64,000 nt of DNA from Pseudoxanthomonas jiangsuensis (GCF_010093185.1 NZ_PDWL01000014.1:1-64000), one strand, 5' to 3'; numbered from the stretch's first letter, positions 8,209 through 18,185 are shown. A program made the numbers and translations. Notes: generated by a model not told the origin, from the sequence alone.

Positions 8209-10854
8209 TCAGAACCTGAAGGTCGCCTCCAGCGCCACGCGCCGGCCGAACAGCTGGTAGCCGCCGTCGTCCTGGTTGGCCAGGCGGTTCTCCTTGTTGT
8301 CCAGGTACACCCGCATCGGCTCGTCGGTCAGGTTGCCGGCCTGCAGCTTGAAGCCCCAGCGCTCGGTCGCCTGCCAGGCCAGGCTCAGGTCGATCGAGTC
8401 CTCGCTCTCCAGGCGGGTCAGGTGCGAGCCGTTCCAGCCGTAAATCACCGTGTAGGGGCTGTGGTACTTGTAGCCCAGCCGCGCCTCGAAGGTGCCGTTG
8501 CTGTACCACAGGTCGAAGGTGCCGGTGTTGCGGGCCAGGCCGCTGAGCGGCAGCGGGTCGTTCTCCGGCGAGAACTCGTGCAGGTTCGAGTCCACGTACG
8601 AGTAGTTGGAGTACACGCCGAAGTTCTCCAGCCCCGGGATGAAGTAGAACGGGGTCTGGAAGGTCAGCTCGACGCCGTTGACATGGCCGCCGCCGCCGTT
8701 GAACGGGCCGCTGATGAGGTAGTCGTTGCCGTCGATGGTCTCGTGCCCGACCTTGTAGCCGATGGTCGAGTCCACCCACTTGCGGTACACCGACACCGCC
8801 GCCATCGACTCCTCGTGGAAGTACCACTCGTACGAGGCGTCGAGCTGGGTGGCGCGGAACGGCTCCAGGTGCGGGTTGCCGCCGCTGCCGGTGAGCTGGC
8901 CGACGGTGGTGTTGGGGTCGTCCAGGGCGCGGCCGGTGCGCAGCTCGTCCAGCGGCGGGCGGGCCACGACCTTGGCCGCGGCCAGGCGCAGCATGTGGTC
9001 GTCGGCCAGGCGGAAGTTCAGGGTCGCGCTCGGCAGCACGTCGGTGTAGGACTCGCTGGCGCGGCTGGGCACGACGGCGCCGCCGACCGAGTCGTAGCCG
9101 GTGCTGGTGGTGTCGACCTTGACCACGCGCACGCCGATGTCGCCGCTGGCGCGGTCGCCCAGGTAGTACGGCGCCTTGACGAAGGCCTCGCGCACGTCCT
9201 CCTTCACGTTCCAGTGGTCGAGCAGCTGCTCGGCGGTGGCGCCGAAGCCGCCGAAGGCCAGGTCGGCGATCGCGCCGATGTCGCCGGTGTACAGGCCCGG
9301 CACGTTCAGGCCCGGCATCGACACCGGGCGGTAGAGGCCGTCGTACGCGCCGATCGCCTGGTCCCAGCCCTCGTAGCTGCCCAGGAAGTGCCGGTTCTGC
9401 TTCTCCCGCGAGGCCACCCGCACGCCGAAGTCCAGCGAGGCGAACGGCGAGTCGTCGAACGCGCGGCTGGCGGCCAGGGCCAGGGCGGCGATCTCGTCGC
9501 GCAGGCTGCCCGGTTCCAGCTGGCCCTGCACGCCCCAGGCCGGCGCGTTCGAGCTGATGGCAATGTACGGGTCCACGCCCTTGCGCAAGTCCCAGGACAC
9601 CGTGTCCGGGTTGCTGCCGAACCACACCGCGCGCCAGGTGTTGTCGCGCTTGGCCTGCGACCAGGACAGGTCGCCGGTGACGGTCCAGTCCTCGCCGCTC
9701 CAGCGGGTCTTCAGGCCGGTGGCGGCCAGGGTCTTGACCTCACCGTAGTTGGCCATGACGTGGTTCACGGTGAGCCCGGAGTTGGCCAGGGTGCCGGCGA
9801 CCACGTCGTTGTCGACGATCGTGTACGAGGAGCCCGGCGTGGTGTACGGGTTGGCGCCGGACCAGATGCTGTAGGCCCAGTCGTTGAACCAGCTCTGCGC
9901 CTGCTGCTCGTCGATCTCGATCCGCGAGTACAGGCCGTCGAGCTTGAGCTCGAAGTCGCCGGACTTCCACTGCAGGGCGCCCATCGCGCCGGTGCGGGTC
10001 TGGTCGATCAGCTTGAGCTGGTCGGCCGCGCCCCAGGGCGTGTAGTCCAGGTCGCCGTCGCCGTCCACGTCCATGGCGTTGCTGTCGTCGGTGTAGCCCC
10101 AGCTGCCGACCAGCGAGTTGGCGTTCTTCTGCTTCTGGTAGGTCGCGCCCAGGGCCACGGCCAGGTTGTCGTTGACCTTGTGGATCCAGCTGGCGCCGAA
10201 GCGGTTGCCCCAGGGGCTGTAGCCTTCCACGTCCTTGCCTTGGTCGTAGTAGACCGCGCCGGCGGTGCCGACGAACTGCGGGCCGCGGTAGTCGAGCGGA
10301 TCGACCGTGGCCACGTCCACGGTGGCGGCGATGCCGCCGGCGATCAGGTCGGCCGACTGGGTCTTGTAGACCTTCACCTGGGACACGACCTCGGTCGGGA
10401 ACACCTCCCAGCGCACCGCGCGGGTCGGCTCGGAGGAGGCGATCTCGCGGCCGTTGACCGTGCCCATGGTCATCCGCGGGCCGAGGCCGCGCACGGTGGC
10501 CAGGCTGGCGTTGCCGCGGTCGCGGGTGCCGTTGACGCCGGGCAGGCGCACCAGCGCCTCGGCGATGGTCACCGTGGGCAGCTGGCCCATGTTGTCGGCA
10601 GCGATCACCTCGACGATGTGGTCGTCGGCCTGCTTGACGTTGATCGACTTCTGCATCGAGGCGCGGGTGCCGGTGACGACCACGCTGTCCAGGGTGGTGG
10701 TGCCGGACTCGTCCTGGGCGGCCGGGGCGGCGTCCTGCGCGGCCGCGGCCAGCGGCGCCAGCAGGACCAGGGCGATCGAGGCGGAGAGCAGGTTGCGGAC
10801 AGACGGACCGGGCCCCACCCGGCCGGCCGGATGGCGGTTGTGATTCGACGGCAT
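8209..10854 (-). CDS. TonB-dependent outer-membrane receptor, likely for galacto-oligosaccharides
   Basis: This is an outer-membrane receptor powered by TonB-ExbBD. The 881-residue protein has a signal peptide ending near ...LAAAAQ, then a TonB-box-like segment TTTLDSVVVTGTR, a plug domain (about residues 60-170, with LPGVNGTRDRG and VRGLGPR) and a 22-strand barrel ending in the aromatic signature ATFRF. The ATG was chosen because GGGAGGGA lies 9 bases upstream; a longer frame has no such signal. As first gene of a unit with GH53 and GH2 enzymes, its substrate is probably galactan oligosaccharide. No adjacent transcription regulator or inner-membrane sugar transporter is present. Confidence 0.93.
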   Translation of the reverse strand: MPSNHNRHPAGRVGPGPSVRNLLSASIALVLLAPLAAAAQDAAPAAQDESGTTTLDSVVVTGTRASMQKSINVKQADDHIVEVIAADNMGQLPTVTIAEALVRLPGVNGTRDRGNASLATVRGLGPRMTMGTVNGREIASSEPTRAVRWEVFPTEVVSQVKVYKTQSADLIAGGIAATVDVATVDPLDYRGPQFVGTAGAVYYDQGKDVEGYSPWGNRFGASWIHKVNDNLAVALGATYQKQKNANSLVGSWGYTDDSNAMDVDGDGDLDYTPWGAADQLKLIDQTRTGAMGALQWKSGDFELKLDGLYSRIEIDEQQAQSWFNDWAYSIWSGANPYTTPGSSYTIVDNDVVAGTLANSGLTVNHVMANYGEVKTLAATGLKTRWSGEDWTVTGDLSWSQAKRDNTWRAVWFGSNPDTVSWDLRKGVDPYIAISSNAPAWGVQGQLEPGSLRDEIAALALAASRAFDDSPFASLDFGVRVASREKQNRHFLGSYEGWDQAIGAYDGLYRPVSMPGLNVPGLYTGDIGAIADLAFGGFGATAEQLLDHWNVKEDVREAFVKAPYYLGDRASGDIGVRVVKVDTTSTGYDSVGGAVVPSRASESYTDVLPSATLNFRLADDHMLRLAAAKVVARPPLDELRTGRALDDPNTTVGQLTGSGGNPHLEPFRATQLDASYEWYFHEESMAAVSVYRKWVDSTIGYKVGHETIDGNDYLISGPFNGGGGHVNGVELTFQTPFYFIPGLENFGVYSNYSYVDSNLHEFSPENDPLPLSGLARNTGTFDLWYSNGTFEARLGYKYHSPYTVIYGWNGSHLTRLESEDSIDLSLAWQATERWGFKLQAGNLTDEPMRVYLDNKENRLANQDDGGYQLFGRRVALEATFRF

Positions 10855-11089
10855 GACTTGTTCCCTCCCAGGGACACGTGAACCGGATTGGTTGTGGTGT
10901 GCGTCCGTCCCCGGCGCCGGCGCACCGGCGTCGCGGTGCGGAGGGTCGGCATCCAGGGCCGGCGGCGTTGCCCGGCGATCGCCGCGTTCTCCCCCGCGCG
11001 ATCCCGTTTTTCCGGCCGCGTCCACAATGACCGGCCGATGCAGCGTCGATCAGGAGGGTAGGAAGCGCACCAATTCCAAACAAATGAAA

Positions 11090-11120
11090 TATTCCCAGAT
11101 ATATATCTTCATCTGGAATA
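11090..11120. promoter_or_regulatory. A+T-rich inverted repeat between the TonB receptor and ispB genes
   Basis: Arms TATTCCCAGAT and ATCTGGAATA flank a 10-base spacer and match with one base bulged. This is the most A+T-rich patch in the surrounding kilobases. It lies 52 bases before ispB and 236 bases before the receptor ATG, the distance expected of an operator or activator site for the receptor operon. The rest of the 318-base gap shows no other convincing structure. Which gene it controls is inference. Confidence 0.4.
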
Positions 11121-11140
11121 GCTTGCCGGCCGCCGCCCCC

Positions 11141-11146
11141 TATAAT
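11141..11146 (+). promoter_or_regulatory. -10 box of the ispB promoter
   Basis: A perfect TATAAT lies 26 bases before the ispB ATG, followed by the TCCGCCC context seen at other -10 boxes in this window. No TTGACA-like box is at the standard distance. Confidence 0.6.
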
Positions 11147-11172
11147 TCCGCCCACATTTCCAGGCGGCCCGC

Positions 11173-12180
11173 ATGCCAGATCACTCCAGCGTCCTTCCCC
11201 ACGCCACCCTGCCGCAGATCCAGGCCCTCGCGGCCGCCGACATGGCCGCGGTCGATGCCCTGATCCGCACCCGCCTGGCCTCGGACGTGGTGCTGATCAA
11301 CCAGATCGCCGAGCACATCGTCTCGGCCGGCGGCAAGCGCCTGCGGCCGATGCTGGTGGTGCTGGCCGCGCAGGCCGCCGCCGGCGCCGCCGGGCCCGGC
11401 GCCGACCGCCACCAGCTGGCGGCGATCGTCGAGTTCATCCACACCTCCACCCTGCTGCACGACGACGTGGTCGATGAATCCGACCTGCGCCGCGGCCGCA
11501 GCACCGCCAACGCGATCTGGGGCAACGCCGCCAGCGTGCTGGTCGGCGACTTCCTGTACTCGCGCAGCTTCCAGCTGATGGTCGAGCTGGACCGGATGGA
11601 GGTGATGCAGGTACTGGCCGACACCACCAACCGGATCGCCGAGGGCGAGGTGCTGCAGCTGCTGCACGTGCGCAACCCGGACACCGACGAGGCCGCCTAC
11701 CTGCGGGTGATCGAGCGCAAGACCGCGGTGCTGTTCGCCGCCGGCACCCGCCTGGGCGCGCTGGCCTCCGGCGCCGATGCGGCCGCCCAGCAGGCGCTGT
11801 ACGACTACGGCATGGCCCTGGGCTACGCCTTCCAGATCGCCGACGACGTGCTCGACTACACCGCCGACGCCGCCGACCTGGGCAAGAACCTCGGCGACGA
11901 CCTGGCCGAGGGCAAGGCCACCCTGCCGCTGATCCACGCCATCGCCCATTCCGGCGAGGCCGTCCGCCAGCGTCTGCGCGCGATCGTCGAGCACGGCGAC
12001 GATGAGGCCATGCCCGAGGTGCTGGCCGCGATCCACGCCACCGGCGGGCTGGAATACAGCCGCCAGCGGGCAATCGACTACGCCGCCGCCGCCGAGGCCG
12101 CGCTGGCCGGCTTGCCACAATCGCCGGCGCTGGCCGCACTGCGCGGCCTGGCCCGCTACGCGGTCGAGCGCACGCACTAG
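11173..12180 (+). CDS. ispB: octaprenyl/polyprenyl diphosphate synthase
   Basis: This trans-prenyltransferase elongates farnesyl diphosphate with isopentenyl diphosphate to make the ubiquinone side chain. The 335-residue protein carries the first aspartate-rich motif DDVVD at 97-101 and the second at 224-228 (DDVLDY), plus GGKRLRPML at 53-61, GEVLQL and KTAVLFAAG. The start follows a clear TATAAT box. The gene is divergent from the TonB receptor and convergent with murD2. The chain length of the product (C40 in most relatives) is not readable from sequence. Confidence 0.95.
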   Translation: MPDHSSVLPHATLPQIQALAAADMAAVDALIRTRLASDVVLINQIAEHIVSAGGKRLRPMLVVLAAQAAAGAAGPGADRHQLAAIVEFIHTSTLLHDDVVDESDLRRGRSTANAIWGNAASVLVGDFLYSRSFQLMVELDRMEVMQVLADTTNRIAEGEVLQLLHVRNPDTDEAAYLRVIERKTAVLFAAGTRLGALASGADAAAQQALYDYGMALGYAFQIADDVLDYTADAADLGKNLGDDLAEGKATLPLIHAIAHSGEAVRQRLRAIVEHGDDEAMPEVLAAIHATGGLEYSRQRAIDYAAAAEAALAGLPQSPALAALRGLARYAVERTH

Positions 12181-12202
12181 ACCTCGCTGGCCGCCCTCAC
12201 CG

Positions 12203-12331
12203 GCAGGCGCCGGTCCTGGCGGCGACCGCCATGGTGGATGCGCCTGCGTGCAACCGGGGACCGACCCCGCGTCCGCTTCCACGGACCGGCGCCCTTCCGC
12301 GGACGGTTGCCCGGTCTGGCGGCTGCTACAG
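12203..12331. repeat. degenerate copy of the inner part of the composite palindromic repeat
   Basis: This convergent gap shares the block GGCGACCGCCATGGTGGATG, followed by a close match to CGTCTGCGTGAAACCG, with copies at 28640-28680 and 36993-37028. It ends in GGCTGCTACAG, a one-base variant of their GGCTCCTACAG. The outer parts of the larger element are missing. The terminal CTACAG overlaps the murD2 stop codon. No coding potential is seen. Confidence 0.75.
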
Positions 12332-13729
12332 GATGCCCAGGCCCGGGATCGTGCTGATCGCGTCCGGATCGAAGCCGGCCAGCGTCGCGAAATGGCGGCC
12401 GCGCTCGGTGTAGTCGCGGTAGGCGCCGAAGCTCGGCGCGCCCGGCGACAGCAGGACCACACCCTGTCCATCCAGCAATCCGCGCGCGCGCGCCACCGCA
12501 TCGGCCAGGTCGGACGCCGCCTCCAGCGCGAACCGTCCCTGCGCCGCCAACGGCGCCAGCAGCGCGTGGATCCGCGGCCCGTTGCCGCCCATCGTCACCA
12601 CCGCCGCAGGCGCCTCGTCGCGTGCATCCAGCCGCGCCGCGAACTCCGTCCAGTCCAGCCCGCGGTCGTGGCCGCCGAGCAGGATCGCCACCCGCGACCC
12701 GCGATGGCAGTCCAGTGCCGCCAGACTCGCATGCGGCGTGGTGCTGATCGAATCGTTGACCCAGGCGATCCCGTCGCGCTCGCCCAGCCACTGCAGCCGG
12801 TGCGGCAGGGGCCGGAAATCCAGCGCCGCCGGCGCCAGCGGCGCCGCGTCCAGGCCCAGCGCCTCGATCGCCGCCAGCACCGCGCACAGGTTGCCGCGGT
12901 TGTGCCGTCCCGGCAGGGGCACCGCGGCGGTGTCGAACACGAGGGCATCGCCGCGGTACAGCGCATCCCCGCGCAGGTGCCAGCCGTCGGCGCGGTTGAA
13001 CCACACGATCCGGCTGTCGGGCAGCCGCAAAGCCGCCAGGCGCGGATCGGCCGCATTGAGCACCGCCGTGCGCGGGCGCGCCGCGGTCACCAGCGCCAGC
13101 TTGTCCTCGGCGTAGCGCTGCTCGCTGCCATGCCAGTCCAGGTGCTCGGGGAACAGGTTGAGCACCACCGCCACTTCCGGGCGCACGCCGCCGGCGGCCA
13201 CGTCGCCGGTCTGGTAGCTGGACAGCTCGATCGCCCAGAACTCCGGCGCCTTGCCGTCCGCCGCCGCTTCGGGCACGTCCAGCAGGGGCAGGCCGATGTT
13301 GCCGGCCAGCGCGGTGCGGTGGCCGCCTGCGCGCAGCAGGTGGGCCAGCAGCGAGGTCGTGGTGCTCTTGCCCTTGGTCCCGGTGACGCACACCGTGCGC
13401 GCCTGCGGATGCCCGGCGAACCACAGCGCGGTGCCGCCCAGGAACACCGTCCCGCGCGCGGCCGCGGCCTGCGCTTCGGGCCGGTACGGGCTGATGCCCG
13501 GCGACTTCACCACCACCTCGAAGCCGGCCAGCGCCTCGGCATCGGCCACGGTGCGCGTGGCCAGCAGCGGATCGCCCAGCGTCGCCGCCTCGGCGGCCTC
13601 GGCCTGGCTGCAGAACAGGGTCAGCGGCAGCGCCGGCAACGCCGCGCGGATCGCGCGCCAGGCCGCGCGGCCCTCGCGCCCCCAGCCCCACAGCGCGACC
13701 CGCCTGCCCTCAAGCTGCGAAATTCGCAC
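12326..13729 (-). CDS. murD2: UDP-N-acetylmuramoyl-L-alanine--L-glutamate ligase MurD2
   Basis: In xanthomonads this Mur ligase adds L-glutamate, not D-glutamate, to UDP-MurNAc-L-Ala. MurL then epimerises the product. The 467-residue protein has an N-terminal Rossmann-like domain (WGWGREG at 14-20), the ATP-binding GTKGKSTTT at about 117-125, the central-domain [11 protein letters not shown] and a C-terminal ligase domain with [10 protein letters not shown]. It overlaps murL by 20 bases. That adjacency is what separates it from an ordinary MurD. Its TAG stop lies within a degenerate GTAG-ended repeat. Confidence 0.92.
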   Translation of the reverse strand: MRISQLEGRRVALWGWGREGRAAWRAIRAALPALPLTLFCSQAEAAEAATLGDPLLATRTVADAEALAGFEVVVKSPGISPYRPEAQAAAARGTVFLGGTALWFAGHPQARTVCVTGTKGKSTTTSLLAHLLRAGGHRTALAGNIGLPLLDVPEAAADGKAPEFWAIELSSYQTGDVAAGGVRPEVAVVLNLFPEHLDWHGSEQRYAEDKLALVTAARPRTAVLNAADPRLAALRLPDSRIVWFNRADGWHLRGDALYRGDALVFDTAAVPLPGRHNRGNLCAVLAAIEALGLDAAPLAPAALDFRPLPHRLQWLGERDGIAWVNDSISTTPHASLAALDCHRGSRVAILLGGHDRGLDWTEFAARLDARDEAPAAVVTMGGNGPRIHALLAPLAAQGRFALEAASDLADAVARARGLLDGQGVVLLSPGAPSFGAYRDYTERGRHFATLAGFDPDAISTIPGLGIL

Positions 13730-15068
13730 GCACCCGCTCCCACACGGCCGCCGGGACGCGGTGCTCGCCTTCCAGCGCCAGCAGGGGCTCCAGCGCCAGT
13801 TCCGCCGGGTCCAGCTGCGGCCGGATCTCGCGCGCGAAGCGGGCCACCAGCGCGTCCTCGCGCCACTCGGCGCGCTCGGCCAGCTGCGCCATCGCCGCGC
13901 GCGACTCGCGGCCCTCGCCCACGCACTCGAACGGCTTGTGGTCCTGGAACTCCAGCAGGGCGTCGAACCCCGGCGCCTGGCCGGCGTCGTCGAGCAGGTT
14001 GCGGCCGAAGATCCGCACCAGCCGGGTCTTGGGCATGAACGGCGCCAGCGCCAGGAACACGAAGTGGCACTTCGGGCACAGCCCGCACCAGCGTTGCGCC
14101 GGCTTCTCGCCGAGGATGTGGAAGTTGCGGTTGCAGCTGGAGAAGTGGGCGTCGTAGTGGTCGTTCTTTGCGAACTGCCGGGCCACCGCCAGTTCCGACA
14201 AGGGCCGCAGCAGCGAGTAGTAGTGCAGGTCGGCCGCTACCGCGCGCTCGACGTGTTCGCCGAAGGCCTGCTCGAACGCCCAGCCCTTGGACCACTGGTG
14301 GTTCACTTCGCCCGTACCGGGAATCAGGCTGCCGTAGCTGGCCGAGCGCTCGTTGGAGAACGCCACCTGGCCGGCGCCGGTGAGCAGCGCGGCCAGGACC
14401 AGGATCGCCGAGTTCACCGCGGTCACCGGGATGTGGCCGTTGTACGCGCCCTGGCGGTTGATCTCGAACAGCGCCGGCGCCAACGCGCGGCCGATGTTGA
14501 GGGTCGGCAGGCCGGTGCGCTCAGCGCAGGTGCGGATCAGCTGCGAGCCGCCGACCCAGGCCACGGTCTGGTCCACGCCCGCCGCGCGCAGCGCCTCGAT
14601 GCTGACCAGCGAATCCTTGCCGCCGCCGATCGCCACCATCGCGCGCGGCGCCAGCCCCAGCGCCGGTGCGGCGGCCAGACCTTCGCCGCCCTCGCTTGGG
14701 AACCGGATCCGCCCGTGCAGGTCCAGGCCGTTGCGGTAGGCGAACTCGCCCAGGCCGTTGAGGTAGACCTGCTCCAGCAGCCGCGCGGTGGCCGCGTCGA
14801 TGGCGTAGCCGTCGATCCGGATCCGCGGCGGCACCGCGGCCTTGTAGTAGCTGACGCCGGCGATCAGGTGCAGCAGGCGCAGGGCCCGCCCCACCGCCGC
14901 CGCGCGCACGCCCTCCAGGGCGAAGGGCGCGCCGGGCACGGTCACCGTCTCCACCAGTTCGGGGCCGTCGTCGAAGGCGTAGGCCAGCTCGGCCACGCCG
15001 GTGGCGGGATCGAAGCCGCAGCGGACGAAGCGGAAGGTCTGGATGGCGTGTCGGTCGAAAAAGGTCAT
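13710..15068 (-). CDS. murL: UDP-N-acetyl-alpha-D-muramoyl-L-alanyl-L-glutamate epimerase MurL
   Basis: MurL converts the terminal L-Glu of UDP-MurNAc-L-Ala-L-Glu to D-Glu using ATP and replaces the glutamate racemase route. The 452-residue protein shows the nucleotide-binding GGGKDS loop near residue 194, AFSNERSAS, and a C-terminal CGLCPKCHF cysteine cluster. The start overlaps the upstream membrane-protein stop by ATGA, and the 3' end overlaps murD2. The family assignment rests on these motifs plus the MurD2 partner. Confidence 0.92.
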   Translation of the reverse strand: MTFFDRHAIQTFRFVRCGFDPATGVAELAYAFDDGPELVETVTVPGAPFALEGVRAAAVGRALRLLHLIAGVSYYKAAVPPRIRIDGYAIDAATARLLEQVYLNGLGEFAYRNGLDLHGRIRFPSEGGEGLAAAPALGLAPRAMVAIGGGKDSLVSIEALRAAGVDQTVAWVGGSQLIRTCAERTGLPTLNIGRALAPALFEINRQGAYNGHIPVTAVNSAILVLAALLTGAGQVAFSNERSASYGSLIPGTGEVNHQWSKGWAFEQAFGEHVERAVAADLHYYSLLRPLSELAVARQFAKNDHYDAHFSSCNRNFHILGEKPAQRWCGLCPKCHFVFLALAPFMPKTRLVRIFGRNLLDDAGQAPGFDALLEFQDHKPFECVGEGRESRAAMAQLAERAEWREDALVARFAREIRPQLDPAELALEPLLALEGEHRVPAAVWERVRANFAA

Positions 15069-15574
15069 GCAGGATCCGTGGTGGAACAGGCCTGCCGGCG
15101 CAGGTAGCGGCGGCAGATCGGGAGAGCGGAGGCATAGGCCGGCACGCTGCCGGCGATCAGGGCCGCCAGCGTAGCGCCAAGCACGACCGAAGGCAGCCAC
15201 CGCCAGAGTTCGCGCCAGGACATGGCCGGGGTGGCGTCCAGCCAGCGGTCGATGCCGGCGCTGGCCGGCAGCCACAGGGCCACCGCCAGCGGGTACAGCG
15301 CCAGCGCCAGGACGGTCGCGCGCGCGGCCATCCCCGCCGGCCGCCAGCGCCGGCCCGCGGCGGCGGCGCGGCGATGCCAGGCGGCCAGCAGCCAGGCCGC
15401 ACCAGCGGCGGCCAGGGCTCCGCTCGGACTCCAGACCAGCGCCGTGCGCAGGTTGCCGGCGTGCAGATCGCCGTCCAGCACCAGCGCCGAGGCCGCCAGG
15501 TGTCCGAGTACGGTCACCGCCGCCCCTGACAGGACCGCGGCCAGCGACAGCTCAGCCCGCGGCCCCATCGGCAT
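15065..15574 (-). CDS. small inner-membrane protein of the lysAC-murL operon, function unknown
   Basis: This protein of about 169 residues has four predicted hydrophobic segments: roughly LSLAAVLSGAAVTVLGHLA, GALAAAGAAWLLAAW, ATVLALALYPLAVALWL and SVVLGATLAALIAG. It ends in a cysteine-containing basic tail. The start is one of two ATGs six bases apart, both inside the 3' end of lysAC, and the stop overlaps the murL ATG. I do not recognise the family. Being translationally sandwiched between lysAC and murL suggests a link to cell-wall precursor metabolism, but that is inference. Confidence 0.7.
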   Translation of the reverse strand: MPMGPRAELSLAAVLSGAAVTVLGHLAASALVLDGDLHAGNLRTALVWSPSGALAAAGAAWLLAAWHRRAAAAGRRWRPAGMAARATVLALALYPLAVALWLPASAGIDRWLDATPAMSWRELWRWLPSVVLGATLAALIAGSVPAYASALPICRRYLRRQACSTTDPA

Positions 15575-18185
15575 GGTCCAGCACGTCCTCGACCGGCAGG
15601 GCGCGCAGGTTGTAGCCGCTGGCCATGGAATGACCGTAGGCACCAGCGTCGGCGATCAGCATCACGTCGCCCGGCGCGGTGGCCGCCGGCAGGCGGCGGT
15701 GCTTGCCGAACAGGTCGCTGGACTCGCAAATCGGGCCGACCACATCGAACACGCCGCCGGCCGGCGCGTCCAGCCGCTGCAGGTTGGCGATGTCGTGCCA
15801 GGCGTCGTACATGGCCGGGCGCACCAGCGCGTTCATGCCCGCGTCCAGGCCGACCCGGCGCACGCCGTCCTTCTCCACCACCTGGGTACAGCGGGCCAGC
15901 AGGACGCCGGCCTCGGCGACCAGGAAGCGGCCCGGCTCGATCACCAGCCCGAACGCCGGATGCACCTGCCTGACCTCGGCCAGGCCCGCGGCCCAGGCCT
16001 CGAGGTCGAACGGCTCGTCGTCGGCGCTGTACGGGATCGGCAGGCCGCCGCCGAGGTCGAGCGTGGCCACGGTGCCGATCCGGCGGGCGAAGCCGGCCAG
16101 CTCGTCGCACATCAGCCGCCAGTGGCCGATGTTGTCCACCCCGCTGCCCAGGTGCGCGTGCAGGCCGGTGACGGTCACCCCCAGCGCGCGTGCGGCGTCG
16201 GTGAACTCGTCCACCCGCGCCGCCGCCAGGCCGAACTTGGCGTCCTTGCCGCCGGTGTTGACCTTCTGATGGTGGCCGTCGCCGTGGCCCAGGTCGATCC
16301 GCAGCCAGACCGAGCGGCCGCGGAAGGTCTCCGGCCAGTTCCGCAGCAGCTCGACGTTGTCGATGGTGACGGTCACGCCCAGGGCGAAGGCCTGCTCGTA
16401 TTCCTCGCGCGGAGCGAAGCTGGGGGTGAACAGCACCCGCGCCGGATCCAGCCGCGGCAGGGTGGCGAACACGTGCCGCAGTTCGCCCAGCGACACGCAC
16501 TCCAGGCCGAAGCCTTCCTCCACCAGCGCCGTCAGGATCGCCGGGTGCGGGTTGGCCTTGATCGCGTAGTAGCGGCGGTCGACCGCCGCCACCGCCTTGA
16601 GCTGGCGGGCGCGCCCGCGCACCGTCGGCAGGTGGTAGACGTAGCGCGGGGTGCCGGCCTGGGCCAGCTGCAGCAGGCGCTCGCGCTCGTGCTGCCACCA
16701 CGGCTGCGGCCGCGGCCGCACCGCGCCGTTGAGCTCGCGCCAGCGCGGGCCGAACACCTCGGTCTCCAGCACCGGCATCGCGCCGCTGTCGATCAGCGCC
16801 GCGTGCAGCTGCGGCAGCAGGCCGTCGGCGTCGGCCTCGTCGATCACGAAGGTCAGGTTCAGGTCGTTGGACGACTGCGAGATCATGTGGACGCGTTCAT
16901 GGCCGAAGCTCGAGAACACCTCCGAGAGCTTGTGCAGCAGCGAGCGCATGCCGCGCCCGACCAGGGTGATCGCCGCGCAGGGCACGATCACCTTGACCCG
17001 GCCGATCTTCTCCAGGTCGCCGGCCAGGGCCGCCAGCACGTTCTCGCTGAGCAGGTTCTCGTTCGGGTCCAGCGACACGGTGACGTTGGTCTGCGAGGTG
17101 CCGATCATGTCCACCGACAGCCCGTGCTTGCGGAACAGCCCGAACACGTCGGCCAGGTAGCCGACCTGCTGCCACATGCCGATGTCCTCCACGGACACCA
17201 GGACCACGCCGTTGCGGCGACTGATCGCCTTCACCCCGGGCACGGTCGCCGCGCTGCGGTCGATGGTGGTGCCCGGCAGCTCGGGACGCTCGGTGTCCAG
17301 GATCGCCATCGGCACGCCGGAGTCGCGGCAGGGCTTGATCGAGCGCGGGTGCAGCACCTTGGCGCCGGTGGTGGTGATCTCCTGGGCCTCGGCGTAGCCC
17401 AGGCGGCTGAGCAGGCGCGCGTCGGGCACCTCACGCGGGTTGGCGCTGAACATGCCCGGCACGTCGGTCCAGATCTCCACCTTCGAGGCGCCCAGCAGGG
17501 CGCCGAAGTAGGCGGCCGAGGTGTCCGAGCCGCCGCGGCCGAGGATCGCGGTGCCGCCGTCCTGGTGGCGCGAGATGAAGCCCTGGGTGATCAGCATGCG
17601 CGCGGGCTGGGCGGCGAAGCGCGCGCGCCAGGCGTCGTCGGCCTGCCACTGGCAGTTCACCGACAGCCGCCGCGTCCACTCGCTCTGGCTGGCCTGCGGC
17701 GGCAACGCGTCGAGCCAGTCGCGCGCATCCATCCAGCCGAAATCCAGGCCGCAGGCGTGCAGGTAGGCCGCGCCGAGGGTGGAGGACAGCAGTTCGCCCT
17801 GGCCCAGCACTTCGGCCTGCCAGTCGAGCGGCCGCGCGGCCGCGCGCGGATCGGCGAGCAGGCCGTGCAGGGCGGCCAGGCGTTCGCCCAGGACCGCGTC
17901 GGCGTCCAGTTCGAGCTCGGCCAGGAATTCGCGGTGGCGCGCCTCGAGCGCGGCCACACGCGCGGCACTGTCGGCGGCGCCGTCGGCGATCGCGGTCAGT
18001 TCGTTGGTCACCCCGGACAGCGCCGAGACCACCACCAGCACCCGCCCGCCGGTCTGCTCGGCACGCTGTTTGGCCAGTTTGCCGATCGTGTCCCAGCGGT
18101 GGCGGCGCGACACCGAGGTGCCGCCGAACTTGAGGACGATCCAGCCGCCCGAAGCGGCGTTGTGCAAAGGCGAAACTGCGGACAT
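15552..18185 (-). CDS. lysAC: bifunctional aspartate kinase / diaminopimelate decarboxylase
   Basis: A single 877-residue protein carries the first and last enzymes of lysine synthesis. The N-terminal aspartokinase (about 15-460) has KFGGTS at 19-24, GRGGSDTSA and TTTGAKVLHP, followed by ACT domains (VSVEDIGM, VDMIGTSQTNVTVSL) that probably sense lysine or threonine. The C-terminal PLP-dependent decarboxylase (about 490-877) has the lysine-bearing YYAIKANPH, HLGSGV, EPGRFLVAEAG and CESSDLFGK. The fusion is a known xanthomonad arrangement. The reading frame is continuous with no sign of frameshift. It heads the operon with murL/murD2. Confidence 0.95.
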   Translation of the reverse strand: MSAVSPLHNAASGGWIVLKFGGTSVSRRHRWDTIGKLAKQRAEQTGGRVLVVVSALSGVTNELTAIADGAADSAARVAALEARHREFLAELELDADAVLGERLAALHGLLADPRAAARPLDWQAEVLGQGELLSSTLGAAYLHACGLDFGWMDARDWLDALPPQASQSEWTRRLSVNCQWQADDAWRARFAAQPARMLITQGFISRHQDGGTAILGRGGSDTSAAYFGALLGASKVEIWTDVPGMFSANPREVPDARLLSRLGYAEAQEITTTGAKVLHPRSIKPCRDSGVPMAILDTERPELPGTTIDRSAATVPGVKAISRRNGVVLVSVEDIGMWQQVGYLADVFGLFRKHGLSVDMIGTSQTNVTVSLDPNENLLSENVLAALAGDLEKIGRVKVIVPCAAITLVGRGMRSLLHKLSEVFSSFGHERVHMISQSSNDLNLTFVIDEADADGLLPQLHAALIDSGAMPVLETEVFGPRWRELNGAVRPRPQPWWQHERERLLQLAQAGTPRYVYHLPTVRGRARQLKAVAAVDRRYYAIKANPHPAILTALVEEGFGLECVSLGELRHVFATLPRLDPARVLFTPSFAPREEYEQAFALGVTVTIDNVELLRNWPETFRGRSVWLRIDLGHGDGHHQKVNTGGKDAKFGLAAARVDEFTDAARALGVTVTGLHAHLGSGVDNIGHWRLMCDELAGFARRIGTVATLDLGGGLPIPYSADDEPFDLEAWAAGLAEVRQVHPAFGLVIEPGRFLVAEAGVLLARCTQVVEKDGVRRVGLDAGMNALVRPAMYDAWHDIANLQRLDAPAGGVFDVVGPICESSDLFGKHRRLPAATAPGDVMLIADAGAYGHSMASGYNLRALPVEDVLDHADGAAG

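Noticed and set aside
6706-10881. A 1391-codon open frame opposite the GH2, GH53 and TonB receptor genes
   Set aside because: The three minus-strand genes have intact, recognisable domains and catalytic residues. The plus-strand translation is repetitive Val/Gly/Ala/Arg sequence.
15552-18185. lysAC as an artefactual fusion of two genes by sequencing error
   Set aside because: The frame is continuous, both halves are complete, and the fused enzyme is a known feature of this bacterial family.
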